Positions 19,178 to 31,300 are shown, numbered from the stretch's first letter. The stretch is DNA of 64,000 nucleotides from Bacillota bacterium (GCA_023393115.1 JAEWMS010000030.1:1-64000); one strand, 5' to 3'. Numbers and translations are program-made. The notes: generated by a model from the letters alone, not told the origin.

Positions 19178-19200
19178 AAGGGCGGTCAACCCTTTCAGGC
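19178..19200 (-). terminator. Terminator after the second tiny ORF
   Basis: On the minus strand AAAGGG and CCCTTT flank a short loop and are followed by TTTTTTT. The stem is short but the U-tract is strong. Confidence 0.55.
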
Positions 19201-19211
19201 TGACACACCCC

Positions 19212-19233
19212 GTGGCTGTCAGATGACAGCCAC
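19212..19233. repeat. 22-bp palindrome
   Basis: GTGGCTGTCA and TGACAGCCAC are perfect 10-bp arms around a 2-base centre. The palindrome overlaps the stop codon of the 10-codon ORF, so it could be an RNA hairpin or a protein-binding site. Confidence 0.6.
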
Positions 19234-19251
19234 CTCCATTATATTCTTCAA
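19219..19251 (-). CDS. Tiny ORF, 10 residues (candidate leader peptide)
   Basis: A TTG codon behind AAAGGAGTGG encodes MKNIMEVAVI. It lies just after the ABC-2 exporter genes on the same strand and ends inside the palindrome at 19212-19233. The EVA tail resembles the EVAFK end of the tiny ORF 200 bases on. Expression is uncertain. Confidence 0.25.
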   Translation of the reverse strand: MKNIMEVAVI

Positions 19252-19395
19252 CTTAAACCACTCCTTTCTGATAGGATTCGGTTTCCGGTCACCGTAGCGC
19301 ACACTACTGTGTACAGTATTAATTATAAACATTGAGACAAGTTGTCTCAAGTCACTAAACAGTTATAGTCAAAGTTTATTAATCGGCAGATAATT

Positions 19396-20208
19396 TTAAC
19401 TGCTGGCACTTGTATAGTTTTTAACAGCAAAGCTCCAGAACATCCGTACCAGCAGTAAAAAAATTATTGGAGCTATAAACATCCAGACGGCATATGTAGC
19501 TTCCAGTTTTTGAAGTATGTACATAGATGGCAGATTTGTAATATAGAATACCGGAATTATGAAAACACCTATTCGCTGCATCCATTTCTTGTATATAGTC
19601 ATGGGCATATTATTGAAATCCCAGCATCTATCGGCTATTTCTGTAATGGCACCCGACTTGACAGTCCAGAAGGACAAAATCTGAGGAAACAGGAAAATTG
19701 AATACGCTATTGCCGTTGAACTGAGTAATGTAAGCAGGTATATTGTCACATTTGAAAAGTTTATTACTATCTCAAGCCTCCGGCAGGCTGTCACAACCAG
19801 CACACTACCTGTAATGATATTTGGCACCGGAAGAACAAAGTTGATATGGCGCATAGTTGAAATAAACTGTAGAGAAATGGGTTTTGTAATATAAATGTCG
19901 AGGGTTCCGTTTCGGATGTGTTCCGGCAGCTGATAGAAATTATCCATAAAAAGTCCTGTATAAACTGCTGTCATAATAATATATGTTCCTGTAAACAGCA
20001 TGATTTCATCCGGGGATATCCCGTTAATGGTGATCCCTGTCTGATAAACGGCTACAAGATACAGAAGTTTTGACAACAAGTATACAATTTCCATTGTAAG
20101 TGCTGCAAACAAGTTTGCCCTGTATTCCATATACCCCATCAAACTATTCTTCATAAGTAATAAGTAAATCCTAAAGTGTTTTCTTATTGGCTTCAGCCAG
20201 TATGACAT
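19396..20208 (-). CDS. ABC-2 type exporter permease
   Basis: The 270-residue protein has about six membrane helices and resembles the ABC-2/DUF990 group of export permeases (LFAALTMEIVYLLSKLLYLVAVY, MDNFYQLPEHIRNGTLDIYITKPIS). The ATG at 20208 is preferred because AAGGGG lies just upstream. It is the third gene of an ATPase-permease-permease cassette, and the two permeases likely form a heterodimer. The substrate is unknown. Confidence 0.8.
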   Translation of the reverse strand: MSYWLKPIRKHFRIYLLLMKNSLMGYMEYRANLFAALTMEIVYLLSKLLYLVAVYQTGITINGISPDEIMLFTGTYIIMTAVYTGLFMDNFYQLPEHIRNGTLDIYITKPISLQFISTMRHINFVLPVPNIITGSVLVVTACRRLEIVINFSNVTIYLLTLLSSTAIAYSIFLFPQILSFWTVKSGAITEIADRCWDFNNMPMTIYKKWMQRIGVFIIPVFYITNLPSMYILQKLEATYAVWMFIAPIIFLLLVRMFWSFAVKNYTSASS

Positions 20209-20229
20209 TCCATCCACCCCTTTAATCGG

Positions 20230-21039
20230 TTACCCTCCAACGGCAACATATTTTTTCATACCTGAAATCCAACTTATCCTTGATAATACAAAGAACAAAA
20301 CTATCCATACGGCTTGTATTAAAGCACCATTTAGAATTTCCTCAGGCTTTAAATGCCCGTTTAGTATATTGGCGGGGAAATATACCAAATATTTGAACGG
20401 CAGAAGGTTTAACACCCTTAGTACTCCGCCGCTAAAAATGTCCAGAGGAAATATACCTCCACTAAGCATTAAAATCCCCTGACCTGCCGCAGCAAAAACA
20501 CCCCATATTTCAGTCATTATGAAGGCAAGGGAACTTATGCAATAGTATATAAGGAAGTTAAGAACCATCGATAATACAACAAAGGGAACAAAAAGAATTA
20601 TATTGATCAACTTTATCTCGAGACTGAGAAACTGAACACAAAATACCAATGCTGCCACCGAAAGGATTGCAAGTATTCCGAACTGCAGAACTTTTCTCCC
20701 AAAGAAGCAGCAAACCCGGTAATAAAAATAACTTACCGGCTGAACAATAAACTTGCTAAGCCCTCCGCTCTTTATATCTTCAGCAATTTCCCACTCAAAA
20801 CCGGTGGAGGTCATTTTTGTAACCAATCCTGCCATAATTGAGTAAGAAATCATCTGCGGAAAGGTGTAACCATAAACAAAGCTGCTACTTGAACTAGTAA
20901 ATACCGCTGTCCAAAAAAAGCACTGTATCAGAATTATAAATGACCCGCTGAAAATACTCAAAAAAAAGTCGGCTCTGTATTCCATTGCACTTTGTAGTCC
21001 CATCAGGAAAGCTTTAATGTACTTTTTCAGGAAGCCCAT
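20230..21039 (-). CDS. ABC-2 type exporter permease
   Basis: The 269-residue permease has six predicted helices and the MGLQSAMEYRADFFLSIFSGSF start typical of this exporter group. EWEIAEDIKSGGLSKFIVQPVSYF parallels the matching loop of its partner. Its start overlaps the end of the ATPase gene by 26 bases, so translation is coupled to that gene. With the ATPase frameshifted, the cassette may be inactive. Confidence 0.8.
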   Translation of the reverse strand: MGFLKKYIKAFLMGLQSAMEYRADFFLSIFSGSFIILIQCFFWTAVFTSSSSSFVYGYTFPQMISYSIMAGLVTKMTSTGFEWEIAEDIKSGGLSKFIVQPVSYFYYRVCCFFGRKVLQFGILAILSVAALVFCVQFLSLEIKLINIILFVPFVVLSMVLNFLIYYCISSLAFIMTEIWGVFAAAGQGILMLSGGIFPLDIFSGGVLRVLNLLPFKYLVYFPANILNGHLKPEEILNGALIQAVWIVLFFVLSRISWISGMKKYVAVGG

Positions 21040-22025
21040 CGTCTACTCCCCCCTTTTGGTATATTAATGAAATGCCTTCCTCCAAAGGAACATCTTCAAC
21101 TGTATAATCCAATATTAAATCACTGTCCAGAATAGTCTTGAGCCTGCCCTTTAATTCTGTTTTATCAACCTCCAGTGTTGCTGCTGAACCTGTGAATTCT
21201 TTAAGTTCTCCAAGGGTTCTCAAATAACTTTCTCTAACCTCATTCTGCAACTGGAGCTTTATTATTTTTTTCTGATTAAAAAGCTCATTTACCTTTGATA
21301 ATTCTCCATCATAGACCAGCCTGCCCTGATTAATAATTATCGAACGGCTGCACATATCTTCGATATCGTTCATATAGTGACTTGTCAGCAATATAGTTGT
21401 TTTTGCTTTCTGGTTGTAGTATTTCAAAAATTCCCTTATTTTTTTCTGAGAAATAATATCCAGACCTATGGTAGGCTCGTCAAGAAATATGACTTTGGGT
21501 TTGTGAATCAATGCCGCTATCAGTTCCATTTTCATTCTCTCCCCGAGGGATAGTCTTCTTACTTGAATTTTTAGATGATCTTTGACATCCAATAGCTCTG
21601 ATAGTTCACCAAGGGTCTGATTATATTGTTGGTCACTTATCTCATATATATTTGTTTAAAAGCAGTGACTCATTAGCAGGTAAATCCCACCACAACTGGC
21701 TTTTCTGGCCCATTACAATTGAGAAGTTTAGTTTGAATTCCTTTTTTCTCTCCCAGGGAGTAAAACCCATTACCGAAGTGTTTCCACCGGTAGGGTAAAG
21801 AATTCCGGCCAGCATTTTAAGAGTCGTTGTTTTTCCTGCCCCGTTAGGTCCCAAGAACCCTACTATTTCCCCTTCGTCGATGCTGAAGGATATGTCCTGC
21901 ACAGCCTCTTTTACAAGCCGTTCTCTTAGAAACAGGTTTTTTATTGAATTTTTTAGACCTACATCTTTTTTATAATATGAAAAGCTTTTGGATAAATGAT
22001 TTACGTTAATTATTTCCATACTCAT
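21014..22025 (-). pseudogene. ABC exporter ATPase, frameshifted at a TA repeat
   Basis: The N-terminal part (22025 to about 21650) carries Walker A (GPNGAGKT, residues 59-66) and the Q-loop region. The C-terminal part (about 21645 to 21014) carries the signature RRLSLGERMK, Walker B (KVIFLDEPT) and the H-loop (TSHYMNDIEDM). The two frames join into a normal ATPase (LLLNKYIYEISDQQYNQTLGELSELLDV) if one TA unit is restored in the TA run at 21644-21651. The first frame stops there at TGA. A slipped-strand mutation or a sequencing error are both possible. Confidence 0.85.
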
Positions 22026-22158
22026 CCCTCAAATCCTAAAATACTTTTGTGATTTAGGATAATTATAATAGAACTACATTTCCTATGCATTTCAACTGTT
22101 GCCATATTCTGTGCAAGTTTTGCTAAAGTTTCTATTTTTATACATATATATTTATAAA

Positions 22159-22197
22159 TAAAGGCTGTCGAATTATTAACACGTCAACAGCCTTTAA
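22159..22197 (-). terminator. Terminator of the GH3 gene
   Basis: AAAGGCTGT and its complement flank an 18-base loop, followed on the minus strand by TTTATTTATAA. It sits between the GH3 stop and the ABC cassette. Confidence 0.7.
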
Positions 22198-22269
22198 CAT
22201 TATTTATATGTGAGTTATGTGTGTACCTTTGCATTATTTATTTTCAGAGTTTTTCCCTGTATCTCAGGA

Positions 22270-25038
22270 TTACCTCAGGGTTACCTTTAGCTCGCCCAAT
22301 TCCATACCGCTCTGTCCAAAGAATAGTCTTAAGTAAGCTTTCTTAGGCTTGATCAGGCCTAAATCCACAGTATGTACTGCCCATTTTCCGTTAGTTCCGT
22401 TAACGTTCAAAATATTGACAAGATGTTGATTTACAAATACCGATAAAGGCATTTGTGCAAGTTCATGGGTAACGGCTCTGACATTAATGTTCAGACTGTA
22501 ATACCCTTCCTTTACAAAGTCAAGACCGAATACAGCTTCGGAGCCTCTGTCTGTTTTTGTACCTGACGCATCAATTGTCACTTCCTCCCCAACAGGGATA
22601 AAGCTAATATCCAAATTGGTTTCGGCTTCGGTTTCAGCATCGCTTACAGCTTCAAGCTCTTCTTTTGGGTATCTTCCAAGATATCTATCCATAACAGGCA
22701 GCCTCATAAGTGCACTGCATATATTTCCGGCGGCTCTTTGCAGCTCCCCCCTTGTAATATTTCCGTTTTTTAATCCCTCTAGGGTATTATCATCAGCACT
22801 GTTGGTTTCAGAATCGTCTACCACCATATATACATCATTCTGTCCACGAATCATGGCCGCTGTGTTATTCTGGCGTCCATCTTCACCCTCATCGTTGATT
22901 TTGGCCCACCAGTCGGTCATAACCATTCCGTTGAAGCCCCACTCTTTACGAAGTACAGTGGTTAAAAGGTCATAGTTTCCAGCGGTCCACAGGCCGTTTA
23001 ATGCGCCGTAGGTTGACATAACCAGGAACGCACTTCCTTCCTTGACAGCAATTTCAAACCCTTTAAAATATATTTCCCTCAGTGCTCTTTCGGATACTAC
23101 GGAGTCAATATAAAGGCGTCTGTGCTCCTGGTTATTTGCAGAGAAGTGCTTGATGGTTCCGGTAGTACCATACCGGTGGAGGCCACGAAGCCCGGCCGCA
23201 GCCATCTTACCCGTCAAATACGGGTCTTCGGAAAAGTATTCAAAATTCCTTCCGTTTAAGGGATTTCGATGTATGTTCATACCGGGTCCCAACAGGGTAT
23301 CAATTTTATTTAGTCTAAGCTCAAGCCCTAACATTTCAAATAAACCTTCAATAAGCTCTGTGTTAAAGGTTGCTGCAATGGCAGTCCCGTTAGGCAAGCT
23401 GAAGGCGCGGGTTCCGCAGTCCATTCGTATACCGGAGGGTCCATCCGCGCAGCAACCCACCGGAATGCCGAACTTCTGAAGGCCTGGAGTCACTCCCCCA
23501 AAGGCAGAAGCTGTACCCGGAGTTACTTTAGGTGAACACATACCTTCTCCGCGCACAATACATGCCATATCTTCATCTGAAAGCTGACTTAAGAAATCCT
23601 CCAGAGAAGCCCTGCCATCGTATACATCTTCCAAACGTATTCCCATATCACCTTTATATGGTATGTCATCAGGACGATTTGCCCTGATACGCGCCGTCAG
23701 ATCGATTGTACGAAGAGGCACTGACTCTTTCTCAAATGCTATTCCATTACCGGTAGCCGCATGTGTCTTAACCGCTTTTATTCGGGTAAAGGGCTTCACC
23801 GGAGCGGCTGCCTCCTGAAGCTGTTCAGTCACAACAGTTTCTTCAATTTCCAAACTTCCTACTCGTTCTGCACTTCTTACATCACTTCCTGCGTAAATAT
23901 CGTACCTGCCTGCTTCAAGAACAAAGCAGGACTTGTGACCTGTGCAGCCGCTGTCATCATAGGAAGCCATTTCCTTCTTCGGCACTGTAAACTTAAGTAC
24001 TTCTGTCTCGCCGGGTTGTAACAGTTTGGTCTTCTTAAATTCCACCAGGCACCTTGCGGGTTTGCCCAGTTTTCCCTGAGGAGCCGAGACATACACCTGA
24101 ACTACCTGCCTGCCTGAAACCTTTCCAGTATTAGTGACAGCTACTGTAAAGCCGACTCTGTCTGTATCATTATTAAAGCCTGACGGCTCTGAGGAAAACT
24201 GAGTATAGGACAAGCCAAACCCAAAGGGATAGAGCACTTTTTCCTTTGCAGCCGTTTCAAAGTACCTGTAACCCACAAAAATATCCTCTGTGTAGAATAC
24301 TTCCTTCTCGCCGCCAAAATCAGCTGTCGAAGGGTAATCTGAGATATCCCATGCAATTGTATCAGTCAGCTTTCCACTGGGGTTGACCTTACCTGTGAGG
24401 ACATCAACAGCTCCGTTTCCACCTTCCATACCGCCCTGCCAAACGTACAGTACAGCCTGCGGGTTGTATTTATTAACCCACTTCATATCTATAATATTGC
24501 CTACGTTGAGTACCACTGCTGTCCTTTTAAAACGGCTGCAAACCTTTTGGAGCATTTCCTCCTCAAGGTCACTGAGCAGATAGCTTCCTTTGTCAGCCTT
24601 GTTATCCTGATCCTCTCCGGCGGTGCGCCCAATTATGACAACCGCAATATCAGCCCGCCGGGCCGCCGCTTCCACAATTTCTTCGCTTAAGGGCATTTCC
24701 TGTTGTGACCAGGGTTCCTGCCCCCAGCCCTTTCCAACATCAAATGGATTTTCCTCAATCCACTTCTCATATGTATTAAGCAATTCCTTATCAATAGTAA
24801 TGTCACTACAGCTCTTCAAGGCCTCAAGAATCCCAGTCGCATATTGTGTATTAACCATTCCGCCCGAGCCGGTGCCGCTTTTGTAATAGTTGAATTGAAT
24901 TCTGCCGAAAACTGCAACCCTTTCGCCACTTTTAACAGGCAACGCATTATTATCATTCTTCAGTAGTACTGCGCTTTCGGCAGATACAGCTCTGGCAAGG
25001 GCAGCATACTTTTTCATATCCAAGGTGTATTTTCCCAT
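22270..25038 (-). CDS. GH3 beta-glucosidase with permuted domain order
   Basis: The 922-residue cytoplasmic enzyme lacks a signal peptide. The usual second GH3 domain comes first (ALARAVSAESAVLLKNDNNALPV to about residue 290), followed by a fibronectin-III-like domain (SGRQVVQVYVSAPQGKLGKPARCLVEFKK). The (alpha/beta)8 catalytic domain comes last, with the nucleophile D709 in GMVMTDWW, KHFSANNQEHRR, and a C-terminal beta region. Permuted GH3 enzymes are known in ruminococci and clostridia and typically cleave beta-glucosides or related oligosaccharides. The transcript stands alone between two terminators. Substrate is inferred from the family. Confidence 0.9.
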   Translation of the reverse strand: MGKYTLDMKKYAALARAVSAESAVLLKNDNNALPVKSGERVAVFGRIQFNYYKSGTGSGGMVNTQYATGILEALKSCSDITIDKELLNTYEKWIEENPFDVGKGWGQEPWSQQEMPLSEEIVEAAARRADIAVVIIGRTAGEDQDNKADKGSYLLSDLEEEMLQKVCSRFKRTAVVLNVGNIIDMKWVNKYNPQAVLYVWQGGMEGGNGAVDVLTGKVNPSGKLTDTIAWDISDYPSTADFGGEKEVFYTEDIFVGYRYFETAAKEKVLYPFGFGLSYTQFSSEPSGFNNDTDRVGFTVAVTNTGKVSGRQVVQVYVSAPQGKLGKPARCLVEFKKTKLLQPGETEVLKFTVPKKEMASYDDSGCTGHKSCFVLEAGRYDIYAGSDVRSAERVGSLEIEETVVTEQLQEAAAPVKPFTRIKAVKTHAATGNGIAFEKESVPLRTIDLTARIRANRPDDIPYKGDMGIRLEDVYDGRASLEDFLSQLSDEDMACIVRGEGMCSPKVTPGTASAFGGVTPGLQKFGIPVGCCADGPSGIRMDCGTRAFSLPNGTAIAATFNTELIEGLFEMLGLELRLNKIDTLLGPGMNIHRNPLNGRNFEYFSEDPYLTGKMAAAGLRGLHRYGTTGTIKHFSANNQEHRRLYIDSVVSERALREIYFKGFEIAVKEGSAFLVMSTYGALNGLWTAGNYDLLTTVLRKEWGFNGMVMTDWWAKINDEGEDGRQNNTAAMIRGQNDVYMVVDDSETNSADDNTLEGLKNGNITRGELQRAAGNICSALMRLPVMDRYLGRYPKEELEAVSDAETEAETNLDISFIPVGEEVTIDASGTKTDRGSEAVFGLDFVKEGYYSLNINVRAVTHELAQMPLSVFVNQHLVNILNVNGTNGKWAVHTVDLGLIKPKKAYLRLFFGQSGMELGELKVTLR

Positions 25039-25206
25039 ACGAAATTTCCTTCCTAACAGTGTAAATAACTACAATAAATAACAAATGTATTATACTGTAT
25101 ATTAAACTTATATAAAATACTTAAATTTATATAGTAATATCAGTAGGTATGAATTACTCTTACTTTAGCATATTGCTGGGAAGATTGAAAGTAAAGAAAC
25201 AGAAAG

Positions 25207-25246
25207 ACGGGTGCATCTTCTTTTTCGAAAATACACCCGTTTTTCT
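25207..25246 (-). terminator. Terminator of the first giant subtilase gene
   Basis: ACGGGTGCAT (25207-25216) and ATACACCCGT (25231-25240) form a stem with one mismatch. On the minus strand the hairpin is preceded by an A-run and followed by CTTTCTGTTTC. Confidence 0.7.
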
Positions 25247-25312
25247 TAACTTTTTATAGAACTCTTAAATGTAAAGATCAATTTAGTGAGACGCTGCCAC
25301 TAAAAATTCCCT

Positions 25313-28300
25313 TTACCATTGACGATTCCTAACTGTACTCACCATGTCTTGTACTGTCAATACAGCATTTTCGTCGGTTGCAGTATCGGGTTCTGGTACC
25401 CCGGGTTCTGTTACCCCAGGTTCAGGAATCGCAGGCTCGGTTACTACAGGTTCAGTTGAAGCAGGTTCTGTTACCCTAGGCTCTGCCACTGCTGGTTCTG
25501 TTACTGCAGGCTCTGTCACTGCTGGTTCTGTTACTGTAGGTTCGGTTATCTCAGGTTCGGCTACCGCAGGTTTAGTCATCTGTCCGTCCTGTTCTTCATC
25601 CTGAGTGTCCAATCCTTTATATAGACTGTCTTCTGTTATATCAGTGGAAGTGCATGTAACTGATATATCATCCAGATACATGTTGTTTCCATTACCACTA
25701 AGTGCGAGAAATGCTATTCTCAAGTCGCTAGTATTCCTGAACTGATTCAAATCAACCGTATGCAGTTTCCAGCCCGTACTGCCATCACTCCTCTTGATTG
25801 TACTTCCCACACTGATCCAATTACTTCCTCCGTTTGTAGAAACTTGTGTCTGAATCCCGTCTGTATGGTTTGGATTTCCTGTGTCATGATACATCCAGAA
25901 TTCAAGTCTATAATTCCCAGTGTTAGCCAAATTAAGACCTGATGTTGTGTACAGACGTGCACTTGTATTACCCGGCGCATTGTATGAGTTAAATTTTGCC
26001 ATCACTGAACCTGATTTTGGAGCTCCAGGATCGGGATTTGTTCCACTTGAAACAACACTCCATATGGCGTATACATTATTAGTTTTTGCCCATCCTGCCG
26101 GAATACTTCCATCTGTACCTTCAAATCCTTCGCTTAGCAAAGTACCGTCTACAGGTACTTCAACTGACCTTACAGTTACCGTACATTCCCCATACATGCT
26201 TGGATCTGCCGCACTGGTGGCTCTGACTATAGCCGTACCCGCATTGTTTCCAGTGACAAGACCCGATGATGATACCGTTGCCACATTACTTGCACTCTGG
26301 CTCTGTACTGTCCAGATTACTTCCTTGTTCGTTGCATTTTCAGGTGTTATGGTTGTAGTTAATTGTTCGTTTTGCCCTGCTTCCAAGGACATCGTTGTCT
26401 TGTTAAGACTGATTCCCGTTACAGGTATCACAGTCGGCTTTACAGTTACTGTACATTCTACATACTTACTCGGATCAGCAGCACTTGTCACCCTTATTAC
26501 GGCCGTTCCCACATTTGTTCCAGTAACAAGACCTGTTGATGATACTGTTGACACATTACTTGTACTATGGCTCTGTACTGTCCAAATCACCTCTTTGTTC
26601 GTAGCATTTGCAGGTGTTATGTTTGCAGTCAGTTGTTCACTCTGTCCTGACTCTAGGGTCATTGTTGTCTTGTTAAGGCTGATTCCTGCTACAGGTATCA
26701 CTGCCGGCTTTACATTCACAGTACATTCTGCATACTTGCCTGGATCGGCAGCACTGGTGGCTCTGACTACAGCCGTACCTGCATTGTTTCCAGTGACAAG
26801 CCCTGTTGATGATACTATTACGACATTACTTGTACTCTGGCTCTGTACTGTCCAGATTACTTCCTTGTTCGTTGTGTTTTCGGGTGTTATGGTTGCAGTC
26901 AGTTGTTCACTATGTCCTGCCTCCAGGGTCATTGTTGTCTTGTTAAGGCTGACTTCCGCAACAGGTACACTTCTGACAACTGATACATCATCCAGATACA
27001 TGTTGTTTCCGTTACCACTATATGCGGAAAATCCTATTCGCAAGTCACCAGTATTCCTAAACTGATTCAAATCAACTGTGTGCAATTTCCAGCCTGTACT
27101 TCCATCACTCCGATAGATTGTACTTCCCACACCTCTCCAACTGCTTCCTCCGTCCGTAGAAACTTCAACCCGGATTCTATCTCCATAATCTGGATTTTCC
27201 GTGTCATGATACATCCAGAATTCTAGTCTATAATCCCCAGTGCTTCCCAAATCAAGACCTGATGTTGTGTACAAACGAGAAACTGTATTCATCCGGGCAT
27301 CAAATGAGTTGAATTTTGCCATCATTGTACCTGATTTTGGAGCTCCAGGATCGGGATTTGTTCCATTTGAAACAACACTCCATTTGGCGTATACATTTTC
27401 AGTTTTTGCCCAGCCTGCCGGAATACTTCCAGTAGGGCCTTCAAATCCTTCGCTAAGTAACGTACCGACTACAGGCACTTCAACTGATTTTACCGTCACT
27501 GTGCATTCCGCATATTTACCGTAATCCTCAACACTAGCCACCCTTACTACTGCCGTACCTGGATTCTTAGCAGTAACAAGGCCACTTGACGATACTGTTA
27601 CTGTACTGTCAGTTCCCTGTACCATCCATACCACATTTTTATTGATTGCAATATCAGGAGCTACAGTCGCTGTCAACTGTTCAGTCTGACCTACTTCCAA
27701 AGTGGTAGATGCTTTATTAAGACTGATTCCTATCACCTTAGTAGAAGTGCCTATAACAGCTATATCGTCCAGATATATGTTGTTTCCATGACCACTAAAT
27801 GCAAGAAACGCTATTCGCAAGTCACCAACATTCTTATACTCATTCAAATCAACCGTATGCAGTTTCCAGCCCGTACTTCCATCATTCTGTTTAATTGCAC
27901 TTCCTACATTGATCCAACGGTCACCATTTCCTTTAGTAACTTGGACTTGAATACTGTCTTCATAATTTGAATTTCCTGCGTCATGATACATCCAGAATTC
28001 AAGCTTATAACTATCAGTTATTCCTAAAGTTATACCTGATGTTCTATACAGACGAGTACTTGCGTTATTTGGGGCATCGTATGAGTTAAATTTCAACATC
28101 CTTGAACCTGCTTTTGGTGTTCCAGGATTAGGATTTGTTCCACTTGAAACAACACTCCATAGCCCATCCGTATTATTAGTTGCCCATCCTGCCGGAATGC
28201 TTCCATCAGTTCCTTCAAATCCTTCGCTAAGCAACGTACTAGCCACTGGCATTTCAGCCGATTTTACTATTAATGTACATTCCATATACTTACTTGAATC

Positions 28301-31300
28301 GACCGCACTTGTCGCTCTTATCACAGCTGTACCAGCATTGTTTCCAGTGACAAGCCCAGTCGATGATACCGTTGCCACATTGCTTGTACTCTGGCTCTGT
28401 ACTGTCCAGATTACTTCCTTGTTCGTAGCATTTGAAGGTGTTATAGTTGCTATCAGCTGTTCATTCTGTCCTTCCTCCAAAGTCATTGCTGTTTTGTTAA
28501 GATTGATTCCCGTTACAGGTATCACAGCCGGCGTTACCGTTACCGTACATTCCGCATACTTGCTTGGATCTGCCGCACTGGTGGCTCTTATTACAGCCGT
28601 ACCTACATTATTCGCAACGACACGCCCTGTCGATGATACCGTTGCCATATAACTTGTACTCTCTTTTTGTATTGTCCAGATTACTTCCTTATTTATTGCA
28701 TTTGCAGGTGTTATGGTTGCGATCAGCTGTTCGCTCTTTCCTGCCTCCAGTGTCATAGTTGTCTTGTTAAGACTGACTTCCGCAACAGGTACACTTTTGA
28801 CAACTGATACATCGTCCAGATAGATGTTGCCGCCACTATTACCTGTACCAAGGAATGCTATTTGCAATCCAGAAGCACCCGCATATTGGTCAAGTTTTAT
28901 TGTATGTTCTTTCCACCCTCTACTACCATCATAACGATTGATTTGATTTCCAACATTAATCCAATTTACACCGCCATCTGTGCTGACCTGAACCTGTATG
29001 CTACTTATCCCTGACCCAGAATCACCCATAGGGTCATGATACATCCAGAAATCCAAGCAATAGCTTTCATCCTCAAGGTTTATACCTTCATTTCGGTATA
29101 AACGGGTCATAGTAGATTTTACATCATATGAATTGAATTTGGCCATTTTTGTACCGGACTTTGGATTATTAACAATAGGATTAGTACTATTTGAAACAAT
29201 ACTCCATTCTCCCTTATCACCACTGACCTTCTGAACTTTCCACCCGTCAATAACGCTTCCACTGGAGACTTCAAAATCATCCATAAATAAAACGCCTTCC
29301 AATGCTTCAGTTACTGATACGATACATTCCGCATATTTACTTGAATCCGCAAGGCTTGTTGCTCTTATTACTGCCGTACCGGGAAGTTTTGCAGTAACAA
29401 TACCATCTTGTGCTACTATAGCTACGCCGTTGGTACTCTCACTATTTACCGACCACAATATATTCCTATTTGCACCCGCGGGCAGTACTGTTGCAGTCAA
29501 CCGGGTTTTTCCTCCAACAGAAATACTGGCTGAGGTGGTGTTCAAAGCAATATCCGTTACAACTGGCAGAGTCTTTGCCGCAATATTTACCGAAGTATTC
29601 TGCGGATTATGTAATATTACCGGCCAATCCATATTCTCAGGGTTGTAGTCTCCATCTGTTGTAAGAACTGTTACAGCCCCATCAACAAGATTATTATTTC
29701 CATCAAATAATTTTAGATTAATAGCTATATCCACTTTACCGTCATTGTTAAAATCACCCAAAGCCGGTTCTAAATCCTTATATGCACTATAAACTAACTC
29801 TTTATCAGATTTTGCTCCACCAGGACCTTTAACTTTCCAACTCTTTATGACTTGTGCATTTCTATCAATAGCTACGACTTCATTTTCCACATACTTTCTT
29901 TTTGAAGAATCAAATGAAGTATATGTATATTCTTCCATATGATATGCGATTATTTCCGGATATGAATCACTGTTAATATCTCCTATGGAGAAATTGCCAT
30001 AATAACGTGTCCTGTAATCAGGCCATGCGCTTGACATCGGCCTCCCGTCAGTTTTTAACACATTGATTTCATTTAACTCGGAATATACAATTTCATCTGT
30101 TCCATCCCTGTCCATATCTGCAATAGCGAGATCGATACCGCCACCCCTTAGAGTATATGGCCAACCACTTTTTACGCTTCCATCGGAATTTATTACATAT
30201 AATTGTTGAATTGAGTCTGCTCTTAATCCCCCAGCCCATATAACAATTTCTCCCTGTCCATCATGATCAAGATCTCCACCCATCATATTTTTTATGAATG
30301 CATCAGTAAATGAGGGTTGTTCTGCCTGCCAGACCAGCGGAGTGCCATCCCATTTGTAAAGGTTAAGCGTTGTTGTGAAGTTGTCATCTGTCTGCTGAGT
30401 TATGATTTCGTTTTCACCATCGTTATTTATGTCAAGTATTAAGAAATTAACTCTCATATTAGATTCAAAACTCCTTGAAATGTCGTGAACTACAAGTGGG
30501 AATTTTGAACTGAATATTGATCCGTCTAATTTATAAACATATAAGCATCTGGTAAGGCTGATGACATCTGAACCTATTGTCAGAATTTCAGGAACGGAAT
30601 CGCCATCTAGATCCTGAAGGATAACAGGATTTTTCCGGAAATTATATTTTTCATTCAGAGGAAATTCTGTATATGAATTATCCATTCTTAAGATACGCAA
30701 CATATCATCTTTAACAAAAACCACTTCCTCACCAGGAGAATCATCAATATCTCCAACTGCCACCTGACTGTCTGCAACGTTATTAAATGGAAGTTTATAT
30801 TGAAGGGCTCCGTCATGGGAATATCTCACAAGAGATGTTTGTTCCTTCTGTAAGCTACTAATTCCAACAAGGCTGGATTGTCCTGTGGAGTTTCTGGAAG
30901 GCAGAACACTCGTTTTGTCTGCCAATGGGCTTTCCAATTTCTGTGGCCAGTTCTCGGAGGCTAAATCCGGCTCAAGATAAATAATAGTTCTATCCTCGTT
31001 TGTAAAGCCTTCATTTTCTACAACCAACCTTAACTGATAATATCCTGCACTTCCCGGACATACACCGGAGTCCCATTTTGCTAAAGTTCCTCCAGAGACA
31101 GGTGTACTCCCTCCATTTTCCAGTGTAAACCCTGTAGTGTGCCATTCTGTAGGATTCAACCCAGTTCCCCATTCAATATAATAATTCTTAAATGTCGAGT
31201 CGATAGCCCTACCTTGTATTGTGATTACTTTTCCAAGTTTAATCCCGGTAGCATAGCTTGGATCCATAGCTGTTTGAGGATAGGTAAAACCTATCTTATC

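Noticed and set aside
25920..27065. 381-residue plus-strand ORF inside paralog A
   Set aside because: It is the antisense of repeated Ig/adhesin modules; its repetitive open frame follows from the codon pattern of the true gene. The same applies to 35027-36172 and 37196-38212.
25640..29590. Regular repeats that might suggest CRISPR
   Set aside because: Units are about 270 bases and code for protein domains in one frame; no short repeats with unique spacers are present anywhere in the window.
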